DNA of 26,330 bases, from NCBI GenBank assembly GCA_964535025.1, contig CAZHRW010000064.1, forward strand, positions 1 through 26,330, written 5' to 3'. The notes under the pieces were generated by a model. It was given only the letters and a program-made list of their open reading frames with translations, did no database searches and was not told the origin of the DNA. This stretch comes from JAAYZK01 sp964535025. GTDB lineage: Bacteria; Planctomycetota; Phycisphaerae; SM23-33; FEN-1343. This document shows positions 14,833 through 21,535 of this stretch, piece by piece; the stretch's first letter is position 1; the number at the start of each line of letters is the position of its first letter. Position numbers and translations under genes: made by a program.

Positions 14833-14833
14833 G
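14816..14833. promoter_or_regulatory. Candidate operator palindrome over the -35 box
   Basis: CTTGACG-TTCC-CGTCAAG is a perfect inverted repeat with 7-bp arms and a four-base centre. The -35 hexamer of the minus-strand promoter is one of its arms. A dimeric regulator bound here would block that promoter. Confidence 0.5.
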
Positions 14834-14837
14834 GGCA

Positions 14838-15208
14838 TTCCCGGCTATTGAGCCCATGGTGTCACCGTGGTCCGGAGCACACCTGCGGCGCACGGGGGCC
14901 ACGTGGGCGGGGGGTCGGCCGTAGCTTCAGCGGAGGCGACGGCCCGCAGGGCCTGGCCGGCGCGCGTGCCATTGGGCTGTGGCCCCCGGCTAAACGCTGC
15001 GGCGCCTCGCCGTTGGGGGGCTAGACGGGCCCCATGGTATCGGCGCGGCGGAGATCTTCCCCTTACGAGGGCAAGGCCCCCCAAGGGGTCGGACGCGTGT
15101 TCGGTCCGACCCCTGTTCGCCGGCACGGTGTCGGGCGCCGCCGTCGCGCGGAGTTGCCACAGTGGCGGCGCCCGTGCTCGTGCCCGGCGCGGGCGATGGG
15201 CGGCGAGG
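14838..15208. other. Intergenic region with two strong hairpins, no gene seen
   Basis: Very GC-rich with no supported gene; the 93-codon minus frame (15126-14845) has no ribosome site or recognisable content. Two perfect hairpins stand out: AGGGGTCGGAC/GTCCGACCCCT (15084-15094 with 15104-15114, nine-base loop) and CGGGCGCCGCC/GGCGGCGCCCG (15132-15142 with 15164-15174, 21-base loop). They lie 35-125 bp past the stop of the minus-strand Hcp-like gene. They could slow or stop transcription, although no U tract follows either. Confidence 0.55.
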
Positions 15209-15856
15209 TCACCGCCGGCGCCGCCGCAGCAGGCCGAGGCCGCCCGCCAGCAGCAGGGCGCCCGTGGCCGGCTCGGGCGTGTACACCTGGAACTGTTGCA
15301 CGGTGCCCTGGGTGGTCAGCGTCACCGTGCCCGCTTGAATATCCCAACGGGTCTCACTGCGCCCGACCTGCTCGCCGAGCCGGTCGTACTCGTTGTACCC
15401 GTAGGCCAGCGCCCCGTGGATCTGCAGGCCGAACGTTTCCGCCAGTGTGCCGTCCGCCGGCGAGATATGCTGACGGTAGGAGGTGAAGGTCAGGTCTTCA
15501 AACTGCCAATCGGCCACCACGCTTCGGTAGCCGGTCTCCTTCTCGACGATATCGATCGTCATGGTCGCGGGCCGGACACCCGTCAGGACCGACATGGCCA
15601 GTTTCGGCGAGGCCTGGTCCCACGCCTTGGTGATGGTCACCTCCGGCGCGGCAAGCACGCCGTTGCCGTTGGTGCGGAAGGGCACTTCCTCCACGGGCAG
15701 GATGTCACAGAGTTCCACCTCCATCCAGCTCCTGTGCGCCGGATCCATCGACTCGCCGGGGATGCCGTCGATCCTCAGGAACATGTCGTAGGCCGCCGAA
15801 GCCGGAACGAGCGAAACAGCGAGTGTGAGCAGTACTGTTGTGATAAGCTTGGACAT
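15209..15856 (-). CDS. Exported Hcp-family protein with PEP-CTERM anchor
   Basis: A 215-residue protein with a signal peptide (1 to about 21, ending PASA). A domain of the type VI secretion Hcp family follows: YDMFLRIDGIPGESMD near the start corresponds to the Hcp opening 'IFLKIDGIKGES', and later come KAWDQASPKLA, PATMTIDIVEKET and FEDLTFTSYRQ. The C-terminus TPEPATGALLLAGG plus a helix and a run of Arg is a PEP-CTERM signal. No other T6SS gene is nearby, and cytosolic Hcp tubes carry no signal peptide, so this is likely a surface or matrix protein built on the Hcp fold. ATG 15856 is chosen (AAGGAG six nt upstream); a GTG at 15859 is the alternative. Confidence 0.85.
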   Translation of the reverse strand: MSKLITTVLLTLAVSLVPASAAYDMFLRIDGIPGESMDPAHRSWMEVELCDILPVEEVPFRTNGNGVLAAPEVTITKAWDQASPKLAMSVLTGVRPATMTIDIVEKETGYRSVVADWQFEDLTFTSYRQHISPADGTLAETFGLQIHGALAYGYNEYDRLGEQVGRSETRWDIQAGTVTLTTQGTVQQFQVYTPEPATGALLLAGGLGLLRRRRR

Positions 15857-16134
15857 CACGATCTCCTTGAGTTTGGTGTTTCCCAGCAGACAAACACACA
15901 GACGTGAAACGACACCGGCACGGATGCTTCAGTGGCATCACCTCCCCATCGACGGACAATCAAGGCTCAAGATGTGCGGGGCGTGCGGCCGGAGGTCGCC
16001 GAATGGCGGTCGGCCGGTATACCAAAAGGAATTGTACGCCCGAGCCCGTTGCGCCGACGAGACCCCCTGCGTTTCATGACGGGAATAGGCATGTCCCCCG
16101 GAGCTTGTTCACCGGGGACGGGTGGCGGCGCCGC
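15857..16134. other. Intergenic region upstream of the Hcp-like gene
   Basis: No gene is supported here. The stretch includes an imperfect hairpin at about 16092-16119 (GTCCCCCGG and CCGGGGAC arms, one bulged base) just past the stop of the minus-strand MBL gene, which could be its terminator although no T run follows. It also holds a GGTATACC palindrome at 16017-16024. A clear promoter for the Hcp-like gene is not visible. Confidence 0.45.
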
Positions 16135-16974
16135 TCAGGCGCCGAAGGTCAGAACGGTTCCCACCGGGCACGCTTCGCAGCGGTCGGGCCATTCGCACCA
16201 GAGGCGCCCGACGGCGGCGGGGCCGGTGCAGTGGCAGGGCAGCAGGCGCCGGGGGTCCAGCAGGTGCAGCTCGGCGATCGTGCGGTCCATCCGCTCGGGC
16301 GAGGCGTTCAGCAGGTGCATCCCGCCGAGCACGGCATGGATCGGACGGCCGTCGGTGAGGTGGCGAATGTGGCGGAGCGTGTTGATGATGCCGGCGTGGG
16401 CGCAGCCGAGCACGACGACGATGCCGTCAGGGGTGTCGACGAAGACGGCCTGGTCGTCGGTGAGCGGGTCGGCCCTGGTGCAGGCCGCGTCGGTGAAGAA
16501 AGCGCCGCCGGTGTCCTCGAAGTCGGTCGCGCGGGGGACCGGCCCGGTCAACATGATTCCGTCACCGATTTCAACAGGACCCTCGACGGGCCGCACGTCG
16601 GTCCTCTCGCGGACGGCCCGCATCGCCGCGTCGGGGATGCCGATCGGACGGCCCGTGCCGTCGGGGTTGCGGGCGTACTTCGCCTCGAACGCGGCCGGGT
16701 GGGCGTAGAGGGGGACGGTCCGGCCGATCAGCTCCGTCGCGTCGGGCAGGCCGCCGGTGTGGTCGTAGTGGCCGTGGCTGAGGGCGATGGCATCGGCGGT
16801 CGCCAGGTCGACATCGAGCCGCGAGACATTGGATCGGAGCACCGCGCCCTGCCCGGTGTCGAACAGCACTCGCGTGTCGCCGCGTTCGATCCACAGCGCC
16901 AGCCCATGCTCGCCCAGCAGCCCCCGCCGCCCGGCGGTGTTTTCGACGAGGACGGTGATACGCAGCTCAGACAT
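16135..16974 (-). CDS. MBL-fold metallohydrolase, COG1237 type
   Basis: A 279-residue metallo-beta-lactamase-fold protein with the binuclear metal motif HGHYDH (His67, His69, Asp71, His72). Later metal-ligand segments are GCAHAGIINT and GGMHLL, with a C-terminal PCHCTG. The pattern and length fit the family that includes the archaeal methanopterin-pathway enzyme often named dihydropterin-phosphate synthase (COG1237). Many bacterial members of that family have no known substrate. Its start overlaps the ATPase stop by 8 bp, so the two form an operon. Context ties it to iron-sulfur/ORP-like functions; the substrate is unknown. Confidence 0.85.
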   Translation of the reverse strand: MSELRITVLVENTAGRRGLLGEHGLALWIERGDTRVLFDTGQGAVLRSNVSRLDVDLATADAIALSHGHYDHTGGLPDATELIGRTVPLYAHPAAFEAKYARNPDGTGRPIGIPDAAMRAVRERTDVRPVEGPVEIGDGIMLTGPVPRATDFEDTGGAFFTDAACTRADPLTDDQAVFVDTPDGIVVVLGCAHAGIINTLRHIRHLTDGRPIHAVLGGMHLLNASPERMDRTIAELHLLDPRRLLPCHCTGPAAVGRLWCEWPDRCEACPVGTVLTFGA

Positions 16975-17977
16975 CGGTCACCGTGGTTTCAAGGGTTGCG
17001 TTCACCTGGGCCCACAGGTGTCGGATATCCTCGGCGGGTCCGTCGGTGGTGTGTTCGACGACGGCCCGTCGGTGCAGGAGCGCGTCGGTGACGGCGTGGT
17101 CGTAGCGGACGCGTCCGGCGATCCCCAGGCCGCGACGGCGGGCGTCGTGTTCGATGGCGTCGGCGAGCTCGGGGTTAAGGTCCCACTTGTTGACGGCGAC
17201 CATGGCCGGCACGTTGAAATGGCCCGCGACGTCGGCGACGCGGGCGAGGTCGTGGTGGCCGCTGAGGGTCGGCTCGGTGACGATCAGGACCGCGTCGGCG
17301 CCGGTGATCGACGCGATGACCGGGCAGCCGATCCCCGGCGAGCCGTCGGTGAGGATCAGCGCGGCGCCGCGCTGCTCGGCGAGCTTGCGGGCCTCCTGGC
17401 GGACGACGCTGACGAGCTTGCCGGAGTTGGCCTCGGCGACGCCGAGCGCGGCGTGGACCATCGGCCCGCGGCGGGTGTCGGAGACGAACCACTCGCCCGA
17501 GACGACCGGCTCGAACGCAATGGCCCCGGCCGGGCAGAACCACGCGCACACCCCGCAGCCTTCACAGGCGATCGGGTCGACGACGTAGTGGGGGCGGGTG
17601 TCGACGCCGGCGGCCTGGGCCATGGCGAGGATCTCGCTGTTGACCCGCACCGGGCACGACCGGCGGCAGTAGCGGCAGTGCTTGCAGGCGGCGTCCAGCT
17701 CGGCGAAACCCTCGGGCTTGGTGATGCGGATCGCGTCGAAGCGGCACAACTCGGCGCACTGCCCGCAGCCGGTGCAGGTGGCCGCATCGATCCGGGCCCT
17801 CTTGCCCGCGGAAAACGGCTCGCGGCGTCGGACCGTCGGGTGGAGCACGAGGTGCAGATCGGCCGCGTCGACGTCGCAGTCGGCCGTGACCACGCTGTCG
17901 GCCAGCACCGCCAGGGACGCGACGATCGACGTCTTGCCCGTCCCGCCCTTGCCGCTGATGACGACCAGTTCCTTCAC
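16967..17977 (-). CDS. MinD/ParA-type P-loop ATPase with inserted ferredoxin-like iron-sulfur motifs
   Basis: A Mrp/MinD-like ATPase starting (M)KELVVISGKGGTGKTS, with P-loop GKGGTGKT at 9-16 and DCDVDAADLHLVL as the switch region. Inserted are three CxxCxxCxxxC motifs: Cys68-71-74-78, Cys98-101-104-108 and Cys138-141-144-148. Homologues I know of in Desulfovibrio ORP operons carry two such clusters. Later SPGIGCPVIASITGAD and VAVNKWDLNPE fit the family. An ATG at 18046 in frame would add 23 unconserved residues that overlap a candidate sigma-54 promoter. I therefore favour GTG 17977, although its ribosome site is weak. It probably couples ATP use to iron-sulfur cluster or metal-cofactor handling. 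Confidence 0.85.
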   Translation of the reverse strand: MKELVVISGKGGTGKTSIVASLAVLADSVVTADCDVDAADLHLVLHPTVRRREPFSAGKRARIDAATCTGCGQCAELCRFDAIRITKPEGFAELDAACKHCRYCRRSCPVRVNSEILAMAQAAGVDTRPHYVVDPIACEGCGVCAWFCPAGAIAFEPVVSGEWFVSDTRRGPMVHAALGVAEANSGKLVSVVRQEARKLAEQRGAALILTDGSPGIGCPVIASITGADAVLIVTEPTLSGHHDLARVADVAGHFNVPAMVAVNKWDLNPELADAIEHDARRRGLGIAGRVRYDHAVTDALLHRRAVVEHTTDGPAEDIRHLWAQVNATLETTVTDV

Positions 17978-18034
17978 GTGAGGCTTCGCTTTCCGTTCGA
18001 GGTTGGACGGTCGAGGTACGACAAGGGCTTTTGC

Positions 18035-18050
18035 TTCAAACGGCATGCCA
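18035..18050 (-). promoter_or_regulatory. Candidate sigma-54 promoter of the ATPase-MBL operon
   Basis: On the minus strand TGGCATG-CCGT-TTGAA (18050-18035) has the -24 GG and the correct 10-bp spacing, with GA instead of GC at -12. It faces the ATPase gene and mirrors the strong -24/-12 site of the plus-strand operon. Use of this promoter would require the GTG 17977 start, with a leader of roughly 45 nt. Confidence 0.35.
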
Positions 18051-18114
18051 TCGCCCGAAAGCGTATTTTAAGCTGTTTCTATGAAAGGAATTGCGATATT
18101 CGCGCGAACAAAGC

Positions 18115-18141
18115 TTGACGCAGGGTCGTGCAGATTACTAG
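18115..18141 (+). promoter_or_regulatory. Weak sigma-70-like promoter for the sigma-54 regulator gene
   Basis: TTGACG (18115-18120) is a good -35 box. The best -10 candidate is TACTAG (18136-18141) after only 15 bp, so the element is suboptimal. A perfect palindrome TTCGCGCGAA lies just upstream at 18099-18108 and might be an operator. Confidence 0.3.
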
Positions 18142-18153
18142 GATGGGGTCTAA

Positions 18154-19575
18154 ATGGAATTGCAGAATGCACGGATTGAAGGCGGCTCGATGACGACGGA
18201 AATCACGCACCGGCAGGAGAGGACGATCCTCGACTCGATCAACGAGGGCGTGTTCACCGTGGACCGCCACTGGCGGATCACCACGTTCAACCGGGCGGCC
18301 GAGCGGATCACGGGGGTCGGCCGCGACGAGGCGGTCGGCCGCCCGTGCTGCGAGGTGTTCCGGGCGAATATCTGCGAGCAGCACTGTGCGCTGCGGCAGA
18401 CGATGAACAGCGGCGCGCCGATCGTCAACGCGACGGCGTACATCATCAACCAGCAGGGCCGGCGGATCCCGATCCGGCTGGCCACGGCGGTGCTGACCGA
18501 CGATCAGGGGGCGATCACCGGCGGGGTCGAGACGTTCCAGGACCTCCGGCAGGTCGAGCAGCTTCAAAAGGAGCTCCAGTCCCGCTATACCTTCGAGGAC
18601 ATCGTCGGCCGCAGCGGATTGATGCGCCGGCTGTTCGAGGTGCTCCCGCAGATCGCCGACAGTGCGTCGACCGTGCTGATCGAGGGCGCCAGCGGCACGG
18701 GCAAGGAGTTGTTCGCCCGTGCGATCCACAACCTCTCGCCCCGCAAGAACAAGCCGTTCGTGGCCGTCAACTGTGCCGCCCTGCCCGATACGCTGCTGGA
18801 GAGCGAGCTGTTCGGCCACGTCGCCGGGGCGTTCACCGATGCCAAGCGCGACAAGCCCGGCCGGTTCGCCCTGGCGTCGGGGGGGACGATCTTCCTCGAC
18901 GAGATCGGCGACATCGCCCCGGCGATGCAGGTTCGCCTGCTGCGGGTGCTCCAGCAGCGGGAGATCGAGCCGCTGGGGGGGATCAAGGTCGTGCCGGTCG
19001 ACGTGCGTGTGATCGCGGCGACCAACAAGGACCTCGCGCGTCTGGTGCGGGCCGGGACGTTCCGCGACGACCTGTACTACCGCGTCCGCGTCGTGCACCT
19101 GGAACTGCCGCCCCTGCGGAAGCGGCGGGAGGACATCCCGCTGCTGGTCGATCACCTGGTCAACCGGTTCAACCGCCTGCAGGACAAGCAGATCGCGGGG
19201 GTCTCCGACGAGGTGATGGCCTGCCTGATGGACTACGATTACCCCGGCAACGTGCGGGAGTTGGAGAACATCATCGAGCAGGCGTTCGTCCTCTGTCGCG
19301 GCGGGCTGATCGAACTGAACCACCTGCCGGCGGAGCTGCGGCCGAAGAGCGCCCGCGGCGCCGGCGGCGGACGACCCATGAGCCTGGAGGCGATGGAAAA
19401 GCTGTTCATCGACGAGGCGCTCCAGCGCCGTCGCGGCAACCGCAAGCAGGCCGCGGCGGATTTGGGCATCAACGTCAGCACGCTCTACCGCAAGATCCGC
19501 ACGCTCGGGATCGAAACGCCCGAGGAGGATGGGCGGGGCCGGCGCCGCTACGAGGAAATCGTGCAGGATGCATGA
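18154..19575 (+). CDS. Sigma-54-dependent enhancer-binding regulator (PAS, AAA+, Fis HTH)
   Basis: A 473-residue activator of sigma-54 RNA polymerase. Residues about 20-130 are a PAS sensor with a cysteine group Cys65, Cys66, Cys74 and Cys78 that may bind metal or an iron-sulfur cluster. The AAA+ domain follows, with Walker A GASGTGKE (178-185), the sigma-54 contact loop GAFTDA (225-230, where the common form is GAFTGA), and Walker B GGTIFLDEIGD (243-253). A Fis-type helix-turn-helix ends it (about 408-450: EALQRRRGNRKQAAADLGINVSTLYRKI). It lies between two operons with -24/-12 sites, like the regulator of Desulfovibrio ORP operons. An ATG at 18190 with AAGG upstream is an alternative start. 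Confidence 0.95.
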   Translation: MELQNARIEGGSMTTEITHRQERTILDSINEGVFTVDRHWRITTFNRAAERITGVGRDEAVGRPCCEVFRANICEQHCALRQTMNSGAPIVNATAYIINQQGRRIPIRLATAVLTDDQGAITGGVETFQDLRQVEQLQKELQSRYTFEDIVGRSGLMRRLFEVLPQIADSASTVLIEGASGTGKELFARAIHNLSPRKNKPFVAVNCAALPDTLLESELFGHVAGAFTDAKRDKPGRFALASGGTIFLDEIGDIAPAMQVRLLRVLQQREIEPLGGIKVVPVDVRVIAATNKDLARLVRAGTFRDDLYYRVRVVHLELPPLRKRREDIPLLVDHLVNRFNRLQDKQIAGVSDEVMACLMDYDYPGNVRELENIIEQAFVLCRGGLIELNHLPAELRPKSARGAGGGRPMSLEAMEKLFIDEALQRRRGNRKQAAADLGINVSTLYRKIRTLGIETPEEDGRGRRRYEEIVQDA

Positions 19576-19626
19576 CTGACCGGAATGCCGTCCGGGGCGA
19601 CGGGGGGACGTGTATTTCCTAAGTAT

Positions 19627-19650
19627 TGTTTGATTTTCAACTTGTAAACA
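19627..19650. promoter_or_regulatory. Possible enhancer site upstream of the -24/-12 promoter
   Basis: TGTTT (19627-19631) and AAACA (19646-19650) form an inverted repeat around an AT-rich centre that itself holds TTGA-TTT-TCAA (19630-19640). It lies about 47-70 bp before the predicted start of transcription, close for an enhancer but possible. The assignment rests on symmetry and location only. Confidence 0.3.
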
Positions 19651-19670
19651 CAGCCGCCGACGGGCCGTCC

Positions 19671-19686
19671 TGGCACACGGGTTGCA
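19671..19686 (+). promoter_or_regulatory. Sigma-54 (-24/-12) promoter of the ORP-like operon
   Basis: TGGCAC-ACGGG-TTGCA matches the sigma-54 consensus TGGCAC-N5-TTGCA, with GG (19672-19673) and GC (19684-19685) separated by exactly 10 bp. Transcription would start near 19697, only 16 nt before the ATG at 19713. The upstream gene encodes a sigma-54 activator, which supports the call strongly. Confidence 0.9.
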
Positions 19687-19712
19687 CGAGAGTTCGGCGG
19701 AGAGGAGCGTTC

Positions 19713-20075
19713 ATGAAGATTGCAGTGACAGCCCAGGGTCGCGATCTTGACGCGGCGGTCGATCCCCGCTTCGGGCGGGCGACGTGTTTCGTGGTCGTCG
19801 ACACCGAGACGGGGGCGTTTTCGGTGACCGACAACGCCCAGAACCTCAACGCGCCCCAGGGCGCCGGCATCCAGGCGGGCAAGAACGTCGTCGATCTCGG
19901 CGTCGAGGCCCTCATCACCGGCAACGTCGGGCCCAAGGCGTTCGCGACGCTGACGGCCGCCGGCATCGCCATCCATACCGGCGCGACCGGCAGCGTCGGC
20001 GAGGCGATCGAGCAGTTCAAGGCGGGGGCGCTCGAATCGGCCGCCGGCGCGACGGTGGAAGACGGCTGGGTGTAG
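19713..20075 (+). CDS. NifX/NifB-C-terminal-like (dinitrogenase FeMo-cofactor / orange protein) family protein
   Basis: A 120-residue single-domain protein with the RNase-H-like fold typical of NifX, NafY and ORP: start MKIAVTAQGRDLDAAVDPRFGRA, then VVDTETGAFSV, NAPQGAGIQAGKNVVDLGVEALITGNVGPKAFATLTAAGI and ATGSVGEAIEQFKAG. Family members bind metal clusters (FeMo-cofactor precursors, or the Mo-Cu cluster of Desulfovibrio ORP). It has one cysteine (Cys25). AGGAG sits 5 nt before ATG 19713, and it is the first gene after the sigma-54 promoter. No nitrogenase gene is present, so a nitrogen fixation role is not implied; ORP-like metal-cluster binding is the better guess. Confidence 0.9.
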   Translation: MKIAVTAQGRDLDAAVDPRFGRATCFVVVDTETGAFSVTDNAQNLNAPQGAGIQAGKNVVDLGVEALITGNVGPKAFATLTAAGIAIHTGATGSVGEAIEQFKAGALESAAGATVEDGWV

Positions 20076-20079
20076 GATC

Positions 20080-20988
20080 ATGCAGACGGCCCTGGAGTGC
20101 ATTCCCTGTTTCGCGCGGCAGGCGTTGGAGGCCGCCCGGGCGGTGACCGACGATCCGGCCGTGCACGAGCGGCTGCTGCGCGACGTGCTCCGCACCGCCG
20201 CGGCGATGGACCTCTCGCAGTGTCCGCCGGTCGTGGCCCAGCGGATCCACCGGACGCTGCGCGCGTTGACCGGCGTGGCGGACCCGTACCGGGCGGCCAA
20301 GGCGCGGTTCAACCGCATGGCCCTGGACGTGGTCGGGCCGCTGGGCGAGGAGGTTCGCCGCGCCGACGACCCGTTCGCCGCGGCCCTTCGGATAGCGATC
20401 GCCGGCAACGTGATCGACATGGGCGTCAACGGCGCGATCACCGAGGCGGAGATCCTCGCGAGCATTCACCGCGTGATGGATGAGCCGTTCCACGGCGACG
20501 TCGACGCCCTCCGCGACGCGGCCGCCGGCGCGGAACGGATCCTCTACCTGGCCGACAACGCCGGGGAGATCGTCCTGGATCGGCTGTTGATCGAGCAGCT
20601 CCCGGCCGGGCGGGTGACGGTGGCGGTCCGGGGCGGGCCGGTCCTCAACGACGCCACGCGCGAGGACGCCGAGGTGGCGGGGCTGGGCGAGGTCGCCGAG
20701 GTGATCGACAACGGCTCGGACGCGCCCGGGACCCTGCTGGACGATTGCAGCGAAGCCTTCCGCCGGCAGTACGCCCGGGCGGACCTGATTCTCGCCAAGG
20801 GCCAGGGCAACTTCGAGACGCTCAGCGACGAGGACGCGAACCTCTTTTTCCTGCTGAAGGTCAAGTGTTCCGTGATCGCCGACCACATCGGTCTGCCGAT
20901 CGGGACGCTGATCGCCATGCGCCGCCGCGGCCGTCCCGCCGGCGCCCACCCACGGAGAAGCCATGGAACCGATGCCGCTGCCGGATGA
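20080..20988 (+). CDS. DUF89 (ARMT1-like) family protein
   Basis: A 302-residue DUF89 protein. It has the N-terminal CIPCFARQA motif, then NVIDMGVNG, LADNAGEIVLDRLLIEQL and AVRGGPVLNDATREDAEVAG, and the metal/phosphatase-site segment LAKGQGNFETLSDED. Some DUF89 members are metal-dependent damage-control phosphatases acting on sugar phosphates. The bacterial/archaeal CxxC-containing group has no settled substrate. It starts 4 nt after the NifX-like gene, and its last 26 bp overlap the FmdE gene. The C-terminal tail after IGTLIAMRRRG is Arg/Pro/His-rich and looks like read-through into that overlap. Confidence 0.9.
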   Translation: MQTALECIPCFARQALEAARAVTDDPAVHERLLRDVLRTAAAMDLSQCPPVVAQRIHRTLRALTGVADPYRAAKARFNRMALDVVGPLGEEVRRADDPFAAALRIAIAGNVIDMGVNGAITEAEILASIHRVMDEPFHGDVDALRDAAAGAERILYLADNAGEIVLDRLLIEQLPAGRVTVAVRGGPVLNDATREDAEVAGLGEVAEVIDNGSDAPGTLLDDCSEAFRRQYARADLILAKGQGNFETLSDEDANLFFLLKVKCSVIADHIGLPIGTLIAMRRRGRPAGAHPRRSHGTDAAAG

Positions 20989-21535
20989 TCTTCAGCGCTG
21001 CGTCGATTTCCACGGGCACCTCTGCCCGGGGGTGGTCATCGGCTACCTCGCCGCCCGGGTGGGGATGCGGGCGCTGTCGGTCGCGCGGGCCTACGACGAG
21101 GAGATGATCGCCATCGTCGAGAACGATACCTGCGCCGTCGACGCGATCCAACTGCTCACCGGCTGCACGTTCGGCAAGGGCAACCTGATCTTCCGCGATT
21201 ACGGCAAGATGGTCTTCACCTTCGCCACCCGGGCCGACGGGCGGTCGGTCCGCCTGGCCCTCAAGCCGCTCGCGCCGACCAACGGCGACGAGGCCGACGA
21301 GGCACGTCGGCGGCGGCGCCAGATCGCGTCCATGCTGGCCGTCGAGCCGGGGACGTGCTTCGACCTGCGGCGCGACGTGCTGGACGCGCTGCCGGCGCCC
21401 GCGAGCATCCGCGACAGCGCCGCGTGCGATGTGTGCGGCGAGCGGGTGATGGTCACCCGCCTGCGCGGCCGCGGCGACAGGCGCCTGTGTATTCCCTGCG
21501 ACGAACATCTTTCGAAGGAAGCTGCAACGCCATGA
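20963..21535 (+). CDS. FmdE-domain protein with C-terminal zinc ribbon
   Basis: The 190-residue protein has an FmdE domain: FHGHLCPG (16-23, His17, His19, Cys21), VENDTCAVDAIQLLTGCTFGKGNLIFRDYGKM (Cys57, Cys68). A treble-clef or ribbon zinc site with Cys155, Cys158, Cys176 and Cys179 follows. FmdE was named from a gene co-transcribed with the molybdenum formylmethanofuran dehydrogenase of Methanosarcina. Its function is unsettled but linked to Mo/W enzymes and metal sites. GGAG lies six nt before the ATG. It overlaps the DUF89 gene by 26 bp and the Mrp gene by the sequence ATGA, so translation is coupled on both sides. Confidence 0.9.
   Translation: MEPMPLPDDLQRCVDFHGHLCPGVVIGYLAARVGMRALSVARAYDEEMIAIVENDTCAVDAIQLLTGCTFGKGNLIFRDYGKMVFTFATRADGRSVRLALKPLAPTNGDEADEARRRRRQIASMLAVEPGTCFDLRRDVLDALPAPASIRDSAACDVCGERVMVTRLRGRGDRRLCIPCDEHLSKEAATP

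Noticed and set aside
15209..15856. Type VI secretion tube subunit.
   Set aside because: Signal peptide and PEP-CTERM tail are incompatible with a cytosolic tube, and no T6SS genes are adjacent.
19713..20075. Nitrogen fixation gene (nifX) as evidence of diazotrophy.
   Set aside because: No nifHDK, nifB or nifEN is in the window, and the context fits ORP-like clusters rather than nif clusters.
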